From positions 7,916,991-7,980,990 of the forward strand of contig CM029383.1 of the NCBI GenBank assembly GCA_017165825.1: a stretch of DNA of 64,000 nt. The letters are read 5' to 3'. Below, piece by piece: positions 51,801 through 63,654 of this stretch (position 1 is the stretch's first letter; each line of letters opens with the position of its first letter). This stretch comes from Hepsetus odoe. Taxonomy: Eukaryota; Chordata; Actinopteri; Characiformes; Hepsetidae. The notes beneath the pieces are model-generated. The model was not told the origin of the DNA and ran no database searches. It worked only from the letters and a program-made list of their open reading frames with translations. Made by a program: the position numbers and the translations under genes.

Positions 51801-52637
51801 GCCTCGGGCAAAAACCCCGAAGCTGTTTTTCAAAACTCATCCCCCTAAAACATACACTGAATTAAAGGATTCATTTAATGAGTGAATCTAATTAAAACTA
51901 TTTTGATATAAAAACTGCAGTATTCATTTTTCCACACAATATATGACCCATACACTTGACCTTCTGTCCTAGAAGTGAACCAGGGAGCCTCCACGCCTGA
52001 CAAGACAGAAATTGGAGGAGGAAACACCATGACCATCGTCCTGCTGGGTCAGACAGGAAGTGGCAAAAGTGCGACGGGTAACACCATACTGGCTGGAAGA
52101 CATTTTGAGTCCAGGGCGAGTTCTACGGCTGTAACACAGGAGTGTGAGAGAGCAGAGGGGCTGGTGTTTGGGATGAAGGTCCGAGTCATCGATACCCCTG
52201 ATTTCTTCAACGAGGAACTGAAGGATCCAGAGATCCACGTTCAGAAGTGCAAAGAACTCTCTCAGCAGGAGCCTGTCGTGTATCTACTGGTCATGCACAT
52301 GGGTCGTTTCACGGAGGGAGAGAAAGAGATGGTCTCAAGGATCCAGAAAACCTTCGGCGAGGAGGTGGTTGAGAAGGTGATCGTTCTGTTCACGGGAAAA
52401 GAGAAGCTGAAGGGGAAACCTTTAAGTGATTTCATTAAAATCGCTGACAGTCGCCTTCAGAAGCTGATAAGAATCACAGGCTCAAGGTGTCACGCCTTTA
52501 ACAACAACAGCAAGAGGCGTCACCAAGTGAAACAGCTAATGGAGATGATTCTGCAAATGCAGATGAAGCAAGGCCTAAACTTAGAGGAGCTCTTCCCTGA
52601 TTATAGGAAGAAGAACACAAGCTGCACCATCTTGTAG
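48852..52637 (+). CDS. GIMAP (AIG1-type GTPase) with degenerate plus normal G domain; four exons
   Basis: Proposed join: 48852-48861, 49974-50487, 50861-50943, 51973-52637; 1272 nt, 423 aa. All junctions are AG/GT and phases agree (1, 2, 1). Exon 1 is only MSVG before GTAAGT. Domain 1 (about 10-170) is AIG1-like but its P-loop is GRNTTSKH, and the usual DTPG-like motif is lost, so it is probably a pseudo-GTPase. Exon 3 is an acidic linker. Domain 2 has GQTGSGKS (228-235), DTPD, an FTGKEKL G4-like segment and the G5-like SRCHAFNN. The protein ends RKKNTSCTIL, a CaaX-like box with Leu last. GIMAPs act in lymphocyte survival and on membranes (family knowledge). Exon 1 is the least certain; an ATG at 49919 is an alternative start. 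It most resembles GIMAP8-like fish proteins. Confidence 0.8.
51055..51240 (-). mobile_element. tRNA-headed SINE (family B), in GIMAP intron
   Basis: Minus-strand copy in the last intron: CAGACTCTTATCCAGAATGA (reverse of the family tail), GAGGGTCTTGTTCAGGGG, GCTAGTGCTGGAG, and a degenerate head. Confidence 0.6.
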
Positions 52638-53224
52638 GCCATGTTGGGGATGGATCTCTTAGAGACAGCATCTTCCATTAAACAGAACATTAATTGGACA
52701 ATGGAGAGAAAAGCCAGGTGACTTTTTACTTTTATTTTTATTGAGAGAGCTTGCTTCACTTGATCATTACTCCATCATGGAGTTGTCGATGCTGACCAGT
52801 CAGACGAGATGTAAGGCGGGCCTTTTGTTTGTAACAGGCCAGGGGTTCATGTCTGCAGTCCCATGTTTTGATTTTTTAAAAATCAAGCATTTTGTATCCC
52901 TTTGAGGGGGTTTGTTATTTATTTTATAAGCAAGTGCCCTGATTTTAGTGATTAATCAACAGAGACACACAGTCAAACTTGGCCTTCAAAAGTGAAGAAG
53001 TGGAAACCATCCAGAAAAAAAGTGGAAAAATGCAATCCCTTTTTAAAGCGTTCCTTTAACTCTTTCACTTTCATCAAGCTGCTTAAAATCTCTTGGAGGG
53101 TTGTTTCCTAAAGAGCTTTTCAAAGGAGCATTCTTGAACCTGTCCATGATCTTCCCATACATGATGTTTCTCCAGCAGGACAGGCTCCAGCAGCCCCTGT
53201 GACCCTGCTTAGGAAAAGAAGCTT
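52638..53224. other. GIMAP 3' flank, no gene seen
   Basis: AT-rich, no further exon recognised. Confidence 0.5.
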
Positions 53225-53227
53225 GCA

Positions 53228-53410
53228 TGATGAATGGATGGATGGTTGAATGAATTGTTGTTTGGATGTATGGATGGATGGGTGCAAGAATGGATGGTTG
53301 TATAGATGATGGAATGAATTTTGTATGGATGGTTGGATGGATGGATGGTTGAATGGACATATGGAAGGAGGGATTGTTGTATGGATGGATGGATGGGTGG
53401 GTGGATTGGT
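53228..53410. repeat. (ATGG)n-type imperfect satellite
   Basis: Degenerate ATGGATGG tracts broken by TTGAATGAAT, TTGTATGG and GGGTGG. Open frames across it on both strands are repeat artefacts. Confidence 0.85.
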
Positions 53411-53667
53411 ACTGTCAATCTGAAATACTCGACTGCTGTACAAATGTGTAGAACAGGCGATTTTGGGACATCTTGCTTATATAATATCCAAACACTCCCC
53501 TCTGCTGGTGAAAGACCATAATTACACCCTCAAAGACCACATACCTGAAACAATGAGAAAAACAAAGAAAGAAAGAAAGAGACATTAGCTAATAAAATTA
53601 GTCATATTTGACAAACTGATACCAAAGACAAGCTTCACTTAATATTTTAATATTAAGCCACCTTTCA

Positions 53668-53912
53668 GCAGCAGTGGTGGCCTAGTGGTGAGGGAGCTGC
53701 CCACCATCGGAAGATTGTGGGTTTGATTCCCTCACAAGTAGGTTGCCCTGAGTTACCCCTGAGCAAGGTACTGTACCTGTCACTGCTCCCTGGGCGCTTT
53801 CAATAGCTGCCCACTGCTGCATGGTGTTTGTGTGCAGGGGTTAAAAGCAGAGTTCCAATTTTGTTGTGGTTCATGCTTGCTGTGCTGTGACAAGGGTTGT
53901 CACTTTCACTTT
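53668..53912 (+). mobile_element. tRNA-headed SINE (family A), near full length
   Basis: GCAGCAGTGGTGGCCTAGTGG head, GGGTTTGATTCCC, GAGCAAGGTACTGTACC, CACTGCTCCCTGGGCGC, tail TTGTCACTTTCACTTTT. Confidence 0.85.
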
Positions 53913-55300
53913 TTCATTCAATATTTCTTGTTCAGATCCCATTTTGTAATGTAGCACATTCTCAAATAATAGCTCTATTATTCTAAACTTTGAGAACCAC
54001 TTAAGCAGGAGCCCCCAACTTCATCATCTGAGCATCTTTCAGCAGTATTTCCAAACTTTTGTATAGAGAAGGATTATAATATATTATGATATAATATATT
54101 TTATTATTATAATACATAATATTATTATAATTTGCTTTCCCATATGAAAAATAAGTGGGATAATAATCTGCAGTAGTTCAAGGCTTAACAAAAGCTCTAT
54201 AACAAGCAAAGTATTCATCCGTCCATCCGTCCATCCGTCCATCCGTCCAGAGAGGCTATCCCAGCGCATATGGTGAAAGGTAAAGTTCAGGGGCTGCATC
54301 CTCACATTTGAAGGCTCCTATATTGCTGTGAAATGTACGCTTTGTTTCCATGGAAACAAGTAATCTAAAAGATTTATCCTCCATTCACTACCATATCCCA
54401 AGATCCATTGCATGGCAGTGATGGTTGTTTTTCATCAGTTGAAGTATAAAAAAATAAAACAAATAAAACCTCAGTCTGTCTCCTTTTTCAGGAGTTAGTA
54501 GTAAGTTTGTTATTAATCGTCGTGGCACTTGTTGCTGTTGTCGAAGTTGCTAGGCAACAGGTGTGATGCTTCTTCTTGTCTCATTTAGCGTTTGGTTTGA
54601 GGTCCGTTTGGTCCTCCGTTACCTCTGAAGGAAACACTTATGTAGATGGCATCCTCCAAAGGATGGAGCAATCAATCTAAGGCACCCCTAAGGAACAATT
54701 TAAGGAACCTTCTTGTACTAGGGTCTAGATCCTAAACAGTAAGCCACCACTGCCCCAAAGCTCAGGCCATCTCAGCTGGGAACCAAACCCAGAACCTCTT
54801 CTCAGTCGGAGATACTAGGCCTAAAAGATGAAGGTGTTCTTCGTTCTCCCCCTCATGTAGAGGCTGTATTTCCTTGTGCAGGAGTTACTTGTTTTCTTCC
54901 AGAAGGGATTTGTCTTTTACTTTGATGGATGGTTTGGTTAATGCACATTCTTTTAAACCTGACTTTCTGTAAACATTTGCATGAGCATGTGCTGATTGTT
55001 CAAACAAACAAACAAAAAACCCTTCCTTCTTCCTGTCAGCTGCACTTTACGGCTTTAGTGCATTCTTGATCTGAAGCCAAGTTGGGATCTCCACAACGCT
55101 GTGAATCAGGTTCTCTTCCACTGATGTAACTGCCAGTAGAAGAAGAGGCGTGTCTGTTTACTGTGCGGTACTTTCAGCTGTCCTTTCAGATGTCCTGATG
55201 ATGACAACACAGATACAATAAAGCACAAACACACAAATATATTTATAAATAAATTAAGGGGTTAAAAAGAAATGTACAATAACAAAGACAACAAAACAAC
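53913..55300. other. Intergenic, no gene seen
   Basis: Contains a (CCGT CCAT)n tract at about 54218-54250 and a possible reverse SINE head near 54720-54815. No coding signal. Confidence 0.5.
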
Positions 55301-55306
55301 AAGAAC

Positions 55307-55307
55307 A

Positions 55308-55358
<51 letters not shown>

Positions 55359-55382
55359 AACAACAACACCACCACCACCACC

Positions 55383-55431
<49 letters not shown>

Positions 55432-55489
55432 TTGTTAGTATTATTATCACCACCACCATGATTATTATTATTATTATTATTATTATTAG
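55307..55489. repeat. Compound trinucleotide array (ATT)n-(AAC)n-(ACC)n-(AAT)n-(ATT)n
   Basis: A run of TTA/ATT from 55309 to about 55355, then AAC and ACC runs, a long AAT run to about 55430, and after a short CACCACCACC break a second ATT run to about 55488. The ATT and AAT arms are complementary, so the locus could fold into a hairpin. Confidence 0.9.
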
Positions 55490-56994
55490 TCCTGTTTTAT
55501 GTGTTGTTTTCATGGTGAGCAGGATTTTTTCATATAAGTATTATTTGCACTGTGATGGTATAACGTCAGATTATATTTTAGGGGAAACAAGCCCTGTTAT
55601 CTGAAAAAATGAAATGATTATTCAAGCAGCAAACACAGGCTGAAACATTGTTTTACCCGAGTCTGGAGAAGGTTTCGGCCCAAAACTTCACCCATTCATG
55701 CAGGGCATTGGGAGAAAAGCCCCAGTGTCTCTTATAATGTCTCATTTAGAACTATTTACTCATCAGTATTGCTTCGAAACCATCACAGGTGCACTGGTGG
55801 GCCTGGAGAGGAAACTGAACGGCTATTTGTTCGGAGACGCCAAACTCCATTCAGCGCTGGAAAGAAATCTGAGCATGTTTCTCTCCAGATCACCCGAAAG
55901 ATCAGAAGGCTCACTGTCAGTTTAAAGTCACGATCATGAATCTGCCTTTTCTTGCTCTGGCGGCTGCGGCGCACATCACTGTCACACGGTAATCTGGAGG
56001 CTTTGGTGGAATGTGACCCTACAGGCCGGGTCTGGTGCCAGATGTTTGAGGCCTCTGGTTTGGAAATGCAGTAAAAGGTGGTGAGCAATCGCTTTGTGAT
56101 GTTCAATCTCGGCCGTGTTTCAGTAAGCCCTTATTAAAGACACATTTGTGCTTTATGAGAACTCGCCTCTTGCCTGGCACTGAAGTCTGTCACGCCCGGC
56201 GTTTCCTGTAAAAGAGCCGGCGATTGATTCGTAAGAGCATTTCTGACAGCCGTCTGAGCCTGGAGCTTTCAGCGGAGGCGTTGTACAAACACTTCATTGT
56301 AATGCATAGAGCTGCAAACACATCTCCAATGGAAGTGATTGCAAAATGAAAAATGTTTACAATTGTAGTCGCCTTCAGGGACATTAAATCGCTCTTTAAT
56401 GAATGTAAGAAATCGGTTTGCTCTGTCGTTCACAAATTAACGCAATTTCAGCTTCGCATCATGGTTCTCTTACTTCGCTGGTCTTTGGTGGAAGCCCCTG
56501 ATTGGTGGTAGATGAAGTAATAGTGATTTTAACCTTGTCGCAAATAGCAATGGAAATATTTCCGAAACGCTGCACCTCAAATACACTTTTTCTTGAGCAG
56601 AAGGGTAGAGATGTCCCAAAGAGGGCTTTGCTTTGATTGGATCCTTTTCAGAAGCTTTGTAATCAAGCACTGAGCTTCTCTTTGGAGACTTTGTATCAAG
56701 CCATACTGATAAGCCTGCGCTCACTGATTTCTGGGATTATTCATTTGTTTCTGTGTTTTTGTTGTTAGCGTGGTTGTTTGCCACCACTAGTAATCCCATG
56801 AGGCCTGTTCACCAATCAGAGGCTGTTTTTCTGAATGGCTGTGCTTCGAAAATTGAAGGACTGAAGATCTGCAGTATCTTCTCTATAGATTTATATTATA
56901 AGGCCATTTTTAATAGGCTGTAGAAAATGTGCTCAGAGCCCAGATGAAAATCTAAATTTTAACCAAAGGCACTTTCTGTGTTGTATTTTACATT
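55490..56994. other. Intergenic, no gene seen
   Basis: Mixed composition with no recognised exon. Open frames here (for example plus 55698-55925) show no known motif. Confidence 0.45.
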
Positions 56995-57195
56995 TACATT
57001 TATGGCGTTTAGCAGACGCTCTTGTCCAGAGAGACGTCCATGTCCTAATTACAGGGACAGTCCCCCTGGAGACACTCAGGGTTGAGGGTCTTGCTCAGGG
57101 ACCCAGTGGAGGTAGTGCTGGAGGTGGGATTCGAACCTGGGACCTCTTGAGTCATAGGTCCATAGACAAGTACCACCACTAGACCACCAACACCC
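56995..57195 (-). mobile_element. tRNA-headed SINE (family B), full length
   Basis: Minus-strand copy: TTACATTTATGGCGTTTAGC and AGACGCTCTTGTCCAGAG (reverse of the tail), GAGGGTCTTGCTCAGGGACC, GGGATTCGAACCTGGGACC (B box), and a head ending ACCACTAGACCACCAACACC. Confidence 0.8.
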
Positions 57196-58007
57196 TGAAT
57201 ATTTTAAATATTCAAGCTGTACGCATGTAGAATTTACACTTGTACACCACGAACACTTGTAGAAGCAGAGATGTTTTTGGAAATGCCAGACCAACCAGGA
57301 AGGACTGAAATCAGTTCTGCATAAACTGGCTTCTTGTCAGATGATCTTTATTAGCCCAAGGCAATGTTAAAATATGAATGTTCTGATGCCAGGTTTGATA
57401 CCAGTGTTTATCAAAATTTTCATCAAATAACATAAGCATAAGCATATAAGCATAACATAAGCAATTCAAATCACATCTGAAGATGTTTCTATCTCTGGGA
57501 CACTTTGGTCTGTCAGAAGAAGTCAAAACGTCGAGACAATTTTATAATTTTAGATTGAGAATTTTCTATATATTCGTAAAAAATTATTTAACTTTAAGTT
57601 GGAAAAATCTACAAGGATTCTAAACAAGATCACACCAACAGCAACTGTGTCGACAAGTTGCTCTCATCTGGACAGCAGCCAGCTCCAAGAATTCGTTGAT
57701 CGGGTCAATTTAAAAAAATAACCTTATGTTCGTTTGTTCTTTAGGCTTAATAGATCACGAAAAGACTCAGGAACCCACCAATCAATGCGCTATTCCTGTG
57801 AAAATACCATGGACCATAAAGTAGCGTTGACAACCGCCGCTGTCCGGGTGCCCAAATGATGCTGTCGACTATGTGGACAAAAATAACGATCTCAATCATG
57901 GAACTTTTGCTACTCTTTGGGTGCCAAGAGTTTTGATTTCAGGCCTCTAGCCTGGAGGAACCACCTTTGAAGACCAGCTCAAATGTTTTTAACCTTAGGG
58001 GCAGTGG
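57196..58007. other. Intergenic, no gene seen
   Basis: AT-rich; the short direct repeat ATAAGCATAAGCATATAAGC is near 57429-57450. No coding signal. Confidence 0.45.
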
Positions 58008-58235
58008 GGCAGCGGTGGCCTAGTGGTTAGGGAGTTGGAAGATTGTGGGTTCGATTCCCTCCCCAGTAGGTTGCCCTGAGTTACCCTTGAGCAAGGTATC
58101 ATCCCCGTCACTGCTCCCCGGGCGCTTTCAATAGCTGCCCACTGCTGCACGGTGTTTGTGTGTATGGGTTAAATTTCGTTGTGGTTCACGTGTGCTGTGC
58201 TGTGACCTCGCAATGACAAGGGTTGTCACTTTCAT
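58008..58235 (+). mobile_element. tRNA-headed SINE (family A), near full length
   Basis: GGGGCAGCGGTGGCCTAGTGG head, GGGTTCGATTCCC B box, GAGCAAGGTATCATCCCC, CACTGCTCCCCGGGCGC, and the tail GGTTGTCACTTTCATTTTC. One of the least diverged copies in the window. Confidence 0.9.
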
Positions 58236-60369
58236 TTTCACTTAGCGAGACTATTCCTATGTCTTCTAAATCTCCATACCATCACAGCATTGAGGGGAGG
58301 ACTTAAAATCTGGTCCTCAAAATGTCCCAATTACAGGTTTACAACCGATACAACCGATAATTACAGGTTTTCTTTCCTTCACTTCTAAACTTCACCCAAC
58401 AGGTTGCTTTCAGCATCCAGAAAGAACAAGGCCAGCGTTGCCGGCCTCTGAAAAATGTCGCATTTTTATCATAGTTTTGCTCAACTGATCAATCCGGTCA
58501 ATTCAAACCCGAGAGATGTGGAAAATCATCCGACTGCATAGCAGGTCTTAAACATCACGCCTAAGAATAACCACTCTTCGTCCTGAAAGGTTGTGTTTTA
58601 TTAGACTGTACAGTGATTTACATTAAAATAAGCCCATTCCGGCCTCCCAGCGCAGCATGGGCATGACATTTAAATGTGCTGACATACTGCATGGCCACGG
58701 TGGAGCTAAATTTAAGTCGGTGCAGAGACAGAAAGAAAGGCAGCTCGTTAGTGAGCAGTGGTAGACTCCATAAACCCAAAGGTGTTCCTGCTGTCAATGC
58801 TTCCATGTATCTCCCAAAAAAAGAAAAGACCATTTCTCTTTAAAAAATTTTATCCGCTGCCAGGTAATGAAGGCCCTGCTGAAGCAGAGCGTTAAATTTG
58901 CATGTTCCCACGTCAAGAGTGAAACTTCATTCCTTTATTCCCTACTGCTTCTCCTGACCAGGGTCTGGAGCCTATCCCAGCGGACTAAGGGCGAAAGGTA
59001 GAAAAACATGCTGGAAAGGTTGCCCATTTGCAGGGTGATGATGAAATGTCCTGAGCCTTTCCACAGTGCAGCATGGCAATTTGTGTTCTGTCCTACACTC
59101 TGTGTCAGTCGGGGAGATGATAATTACTGAGATACTCAATTAAACCGACGCGAGAGCCGCAATGAAAAAGCTGCCAATCAGATTCACACTGGGTGTTGCT
59201 TAATAAAGGAACTTATTATGCCATAAGTGTTGCGTTTTTCCAGCACTGATGAGAATCTCTAATCAGTTCAGTTTAGATCCTTAATTAGTATTTATTTAAA
59301 GAAATAATGTTCTGCCAAGCTCAGACAGCCAGCGTCTGGAACCAGCGCGTCGATTTGAACTCTCTGGCCTTATTTAGTCCATGAAGAATCTTTTCTGCAG
59401 CGCTGCACTAAGAGTACAGATTCACAGAAAGGGGAATGAGGTGCCCATTTTATTCCATTTAGAGCCACGACACAGAAACACAGCTTCTGATTGGTCATCC
59501 CAACACATCATTTAATGGCCAGCGGTGGCTAACAACCATATTAACAACAACTAGAGCTTCCAGCACTGAGAAATGGATCCACTTTGGGTGTATCATGATG
59601 GGTTTGTAGTTCAAAGTCTCCAAAAAGACTTCAAGTTCAAGGCTGGATCTTCTGAAAGGGATACAGTCAGAACCCTGATTGGCCTGGAGCATTGCTACCC
59701 TAGCGGTGGTCTCCGGTGTGCAGCATTCCCGATATATTTAGTCTGTTATTGTCGACCCAGGTAACGTTCCAGGCAAGAAAGAAAAATCCTCTCACTCTAA
59801 ATATAGTCAGCGCTCATATTACAAGCTTATCAGATCTAATCTTTCTGCTCTGCTGATTTATATTCATGCACGGAAAGAAATCCATAATTTTCTTGAGCCA
59901 CCCTGATCAAAAGCGGTATGTAAATGAATCACATGCATCAACAATAACAACAGTGAGTAAACAAATTCCAAGCATTATCTTTAAGTGAGCTGTTGCCACG
60001 CTGCCAGGATGGAGAAAAAATATTCTTTCTTGCAATAAAAGAATAGGAAATATTTGATTCCTTTCTTTTGGTTCGTTTTTACTGGAGATGATGTAAGAAA
60101 GGTTAATATCGCGATCCGTTCAGGTCATTTTGCACATAAACAGCTTGTGGAAATGTCCATGTTCCACAGATGGTGGAAACCTATCTGTGTCTTCACAATG
60201 CTGAACGTAAACACTGTCAGGCTGAGTGTGGAACACATGTCAGGTACTGAGAGTTTTTACTGGACGTGAGGAAATCTGCAGGTTAGACTTCACTAGAGGA
60301 CAAGCTCTACTAGCACTCGTTACTCGGACATTTTCAATTTTCTATCCATCTTTGCCAGACTGGGCTTTT
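58236..60369. other. Intergenic, no gene seen
   Basis: About 2.1 kb of mixed-composition sequence without recognised exons. A relic of the dispersed teleost repeat lies near 58930-59035 (GAGCCTATCCCAGC, GAAAGGTAGAAAAACATGC). Confidence 0.4.
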
Positions 60370-60635
60370 CAGGCAGTGGTGGCCTAGTGGTGAGGGAGTT
60401 GCCCCGCATCGGAAGATTGTGGGTTCGATTCCCTCAAAAAGTAGGTTGCCCTGAGGTACCCCTGAGCAAGGTACCGTCCCCGTCACTGCTCCCCGGGCGC
60501 TTTCAATAGCTGCCCACTGCTGCACGGTGTTTGTGTGCATGGGTTAAAAGCAGAGGTCCAATTTCGTTGTGGTTCATGGTGTGCAGTGCTGTGACCTCGC
60601 AATGACAAGGGTTGTCACTTTCACTTTCACTTTAC
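60370..60635 (+). mobile_element. tRNA-headed SINE (family A), full length
   Basis: CAGGCAGTGGTGGCCTAGTGG head, GGGTTCGATTCCC, GAGCAAGGTACCGTCCCC, CACTGCTCCCCGGGCGC and the tail CTTTCACTTTCACTTT. Best-preserved member together with the copy at 58008. Confidence 0.9.
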
Positions 60636-60707
60636 CTTCCCTCACCGTCTTAATGAGCTTTTATACTGTTAGCAGATGTGTGGTTCTTAGTGCATTGATC
60701 AGCTAAC

Positions 60708-60732
60708 TGGTTGATTGATCGATTGATTGATC

Positions 60733-60769
<37 letters not shown>

Positions 60770-60811
60770 ACAGATTGATTGATTTATTGATATATTGATT
60801 GATTGACAGAT

Positions 60812-60842
<31 letters not shown>

Positions 60843-60851
60843 CAGATTGAC

Positions 60852-60882
<31 letters not shown>

Positions 60883-60922
60883 CAGATTGATTGACAGATT
60901 GATTGACAGATTGATTGATTGA
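60708..60922. repeat. (GATT)n tetranucleotide array
   Basis: About 215 bp of GATT units interspersed with GATC, GACA and TATT variants. It makes an artefactual SINQ-repeat open frame on the minus strand. Confidence 0.92.
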
Positions 60923-62275
60923 GCAGTCAGTCATGTGACCTGCCTATATGGCGATTCAAGGATACAATGTAGTTAAAATAAGCCTCTAAAGCCACTGTAG
61001 AAGTCCTAGCTGTCCATAGTGACCATGCATGTTGTCCTTTTGTCTGTTCTAGATAACGGTGTCCCATTAAAGATAATAAGCCACATGAGGAATAGCAGCT
61101 GGACACCATTTATGGCGACGCTGAACCTGCTTGTCAGCTCCTCTCATAGCTCCAGTGCAAATCCAAACAACTTCAGACTCCAAACCTGGCTGATATTGGG
61201 AAAAACAGAACCTTAATTGGCCTCCTAACGGTCTTTCTTATGGAACAAACCTCAGAGCAGCCTCATGCGAAGAGCAGTTTGTGGATATCTATGTATCTTT
61301 CAGTGCATCGCTTTGTGTGAACATCACAAGCATGTATTTGCAAGCTTTCGCAAAGACCTCCTGCAGGGCCTTCACAGCATGGGGCTGCTCGCGGGTGAAG
61401 CGATTGGTTTGTATCACCAGCAAGAGCATATTTTCTTTTTTTTCCGATGTTTTTTTTTGTTGTCTTGCGGGTGTCCAAGATACCAGGAGTGTCAATTACA
61501 GCCTTTTTTTTTTATTTTTTCAGTTTCGAGCAAGTCTCAGCCACAGTGACCCAAATCCATCTCTGTCAAAGATACTTTCCCGTGTCTCTGTTACACAAAA
61601 GGCCCACTAACATAAGTCACCGCTTTTTAACGCACTTTAATTCAAGAGAAACAATCTTCACCGAGGATATTTATCACAATGTCTGATAAGTGCATGGAAT
61701 CTGTTCTTGGCATTCTTTAAAAAAAAAAATATGTCACAGTCGTTTTGATAGAGCTCCACTGGAAAAAAAGAAAAAGGCTGTTAAAGACATAAATATCCTG
61801 AAATGAAATAAATAAGCCATTTTTCTGGAGTCAAAGCTGCCTGTTGGCATTGACGAATGCAGCAGGTATCCATTATCCCGAGCTGTCAAATCGCGCATTT
61901 GAAAAAAAAAAAAAAAGTTGTTTGGCAAATTAAAGCCACAGGGAGCTTGTTATACCCAATGTGTGAACTTTCTCTATCTTTCTTTTTTGCGGGTTTCTGA
62001 CAGGTAATCTTATTTTCACTTGATTCGTTAAGGCCTAATGTGCTCTCAGAGTTGGAGCAGAAATAAGAAACACTCAAAAATGTGACAGAATGACCTTCTA
62101 GGGCGTAACACTTCAGCATGAGGAACGCGGAGACACGCTGCAGATTTTAGTCTTCTTAGGAACGAGTTTGTCAAGATAAGATAAGAGATCTTTATAGTGC
62201 CAAAATAAATTCTTCTGCAGTACAAACAGAAACAGAAGTTTAGAGAAAAGCAGGAACATGATCTCCTGGGTGGGA
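60923..62275. other. Intergenic, no gene seen
   Basis: Several poly(T) and poly(A) runs (61435-61460, 61505-61520, 61720-61730, 61900-61915). No coding signal. Confidence 0.45.
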
Positions 62276-62279
62276 GTAT

Positions 62280-62375
62280 GATGGTGGTCTAGTGGTAGAG
62301 GACTCGAGGTCCCAGGTTCAAATCCCACCTCCAGCACTACCACCACTGGGTCCTTGATGAGGTCTGATTGCAGGG
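62280..62375 (+). mobile_element. tRNA-headed SINE (family B), partial
   Basis: GATGGTGGTCTAGTGGTAGAGG head, CCCAGGTTCAAATCCCACC B box, CCAGCACTACCACCACTGGG; then truncated. Confidence 0.75.
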
Positions 62376-62399
62376 TGTTCCAGATGTGAGCCACGGTTT

Positions 62400-62935
62400 T
62401 ATAAGCAGCAAGTTGATGTGGGTTCTCTAGTAATTGCTTAATTGTTGCACGTTGGTAGCTATGGTGTTCTAGATGGCTGCTATGGTATCTGCGATGGTTG
62501 TTAGAGTGTTACCAGTTGCCATGGTGGGTTGAATGGTGCTACACTACGGTTTCTTGGGTGGTCGCTAAATTGTTGAAGGTTGGTAGCTGTGGTGTTCTCG
62601 GTGGTTGCTATGGCAACTGTGACGGTTCTACAGTGTTAGTAGTTGGTTGCCATGCTTGACCAAATAGTGGGTCACTAAGGTTTCTGAGTGGTTGCTAAAT
62701 TGTTGCAAGTTGGTTGTCATAGTGATGCAAGCTGCAGTTTGCTATGGTATCTCTTGTGGTTGCTAGAGTGTTGCTAGGTGGTAACTGCAGTATAATTACA
62801 TAATTATAATTATACAGTGATTGCTGTATATAAGGTGTTGCTAGCCAATTGCTATGATATCTTTGATGGTTTCTGCTAGGTGGTTGCTATGGGGTTGTAG
62901 ATGATTGGTAAGGTGCTGCTAATTGATTGCTATGG
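62400..62935. repeat. GGTTGCTATGG-type degenerate minisatellite
   Basis: Repeated GGTTGCTATGGTATCT, GTGTTGCTAGGTGGT and GTTGCTAAATTGTTG text, about 20-25 bp per unit and imperfect throughout. It is followed by a TA run at 62950-62966. Confidence 0.8.
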
Positions 62936-62967
62936 TATCTGTAGTGATTATATATATATATATACAA

Positions 62968-63654
62968 GCTGTAGTGCCTGTATTCAAACCCTAGGAAGAA
63001 CTAAACTTCAGCAAAACCATTAGATGTGTAGGTCTTTCGTTTTCAGTTTCTAAAGGGGAGCAACATCATTTAAACATGAGCAAATGTCATACAGTCCTGT
63101 GGAAAAGTCAAACTCATGGCAGTGTCAGCTCTTCCAGATTTTTCCTTAGTAAACTGTCGCTCAGTAAACTGTACACTTCCATCTGCAGCATCTGATTGAA
63201 CATAATGGAGCACTGATTAACCAGGTGTGGAACAGGAACTACCAATCATACTGGGAGTTCGTGAAGAGGGTGAAAACAAGACTTGGAAATGCATACACTT
63301 GCCATTTACTATTTTGAAGTAAATGCTTACTGCCTAAATAAAATGCTGTCCAAGTCTATCATTCTCAAATGCAGTAGTTTGTAAATGTGTTTTGATGGAA
63401 CAACTAGTAAAAATGCAGAATGAGCCCATCGGTCACTTTGTTTCAATAAGTTTGTGGACATGTTTACATAAATCTTACATTTATTTCAAATCAAATTTGA
63501 CAACTTTTCTTTTAACATTATTTTCAGCAAAGAAAAGCAGAACTGTACAGAAATACTGAATCTCCAATGAATGAAGATGGATAATTATGACAATACCAAC
63601 TGTGGCTTCAGCCTTGGTGTCAATGTCCAAGCCTAATAAACTGCTGCCCCCCCT
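62968..63654. other. 3' flank of the right-edge GIMAP gene, no gene seen
   Basis: AT-rich; no coding signal outside the frame that follows. Confidence 0.5.

Noticed and set aside
60650..60934. SINQ-repeat open frame on the minus strand
   Set aside because: It is a (GATT)n microsatellite read in frame.
2016..62345. tRNA genes suggested by A-box and B-box-like sequences
   Set aside because: They are heads of dispersed SINEs with body and tail sequences; no complete cloverleaf was recognised.
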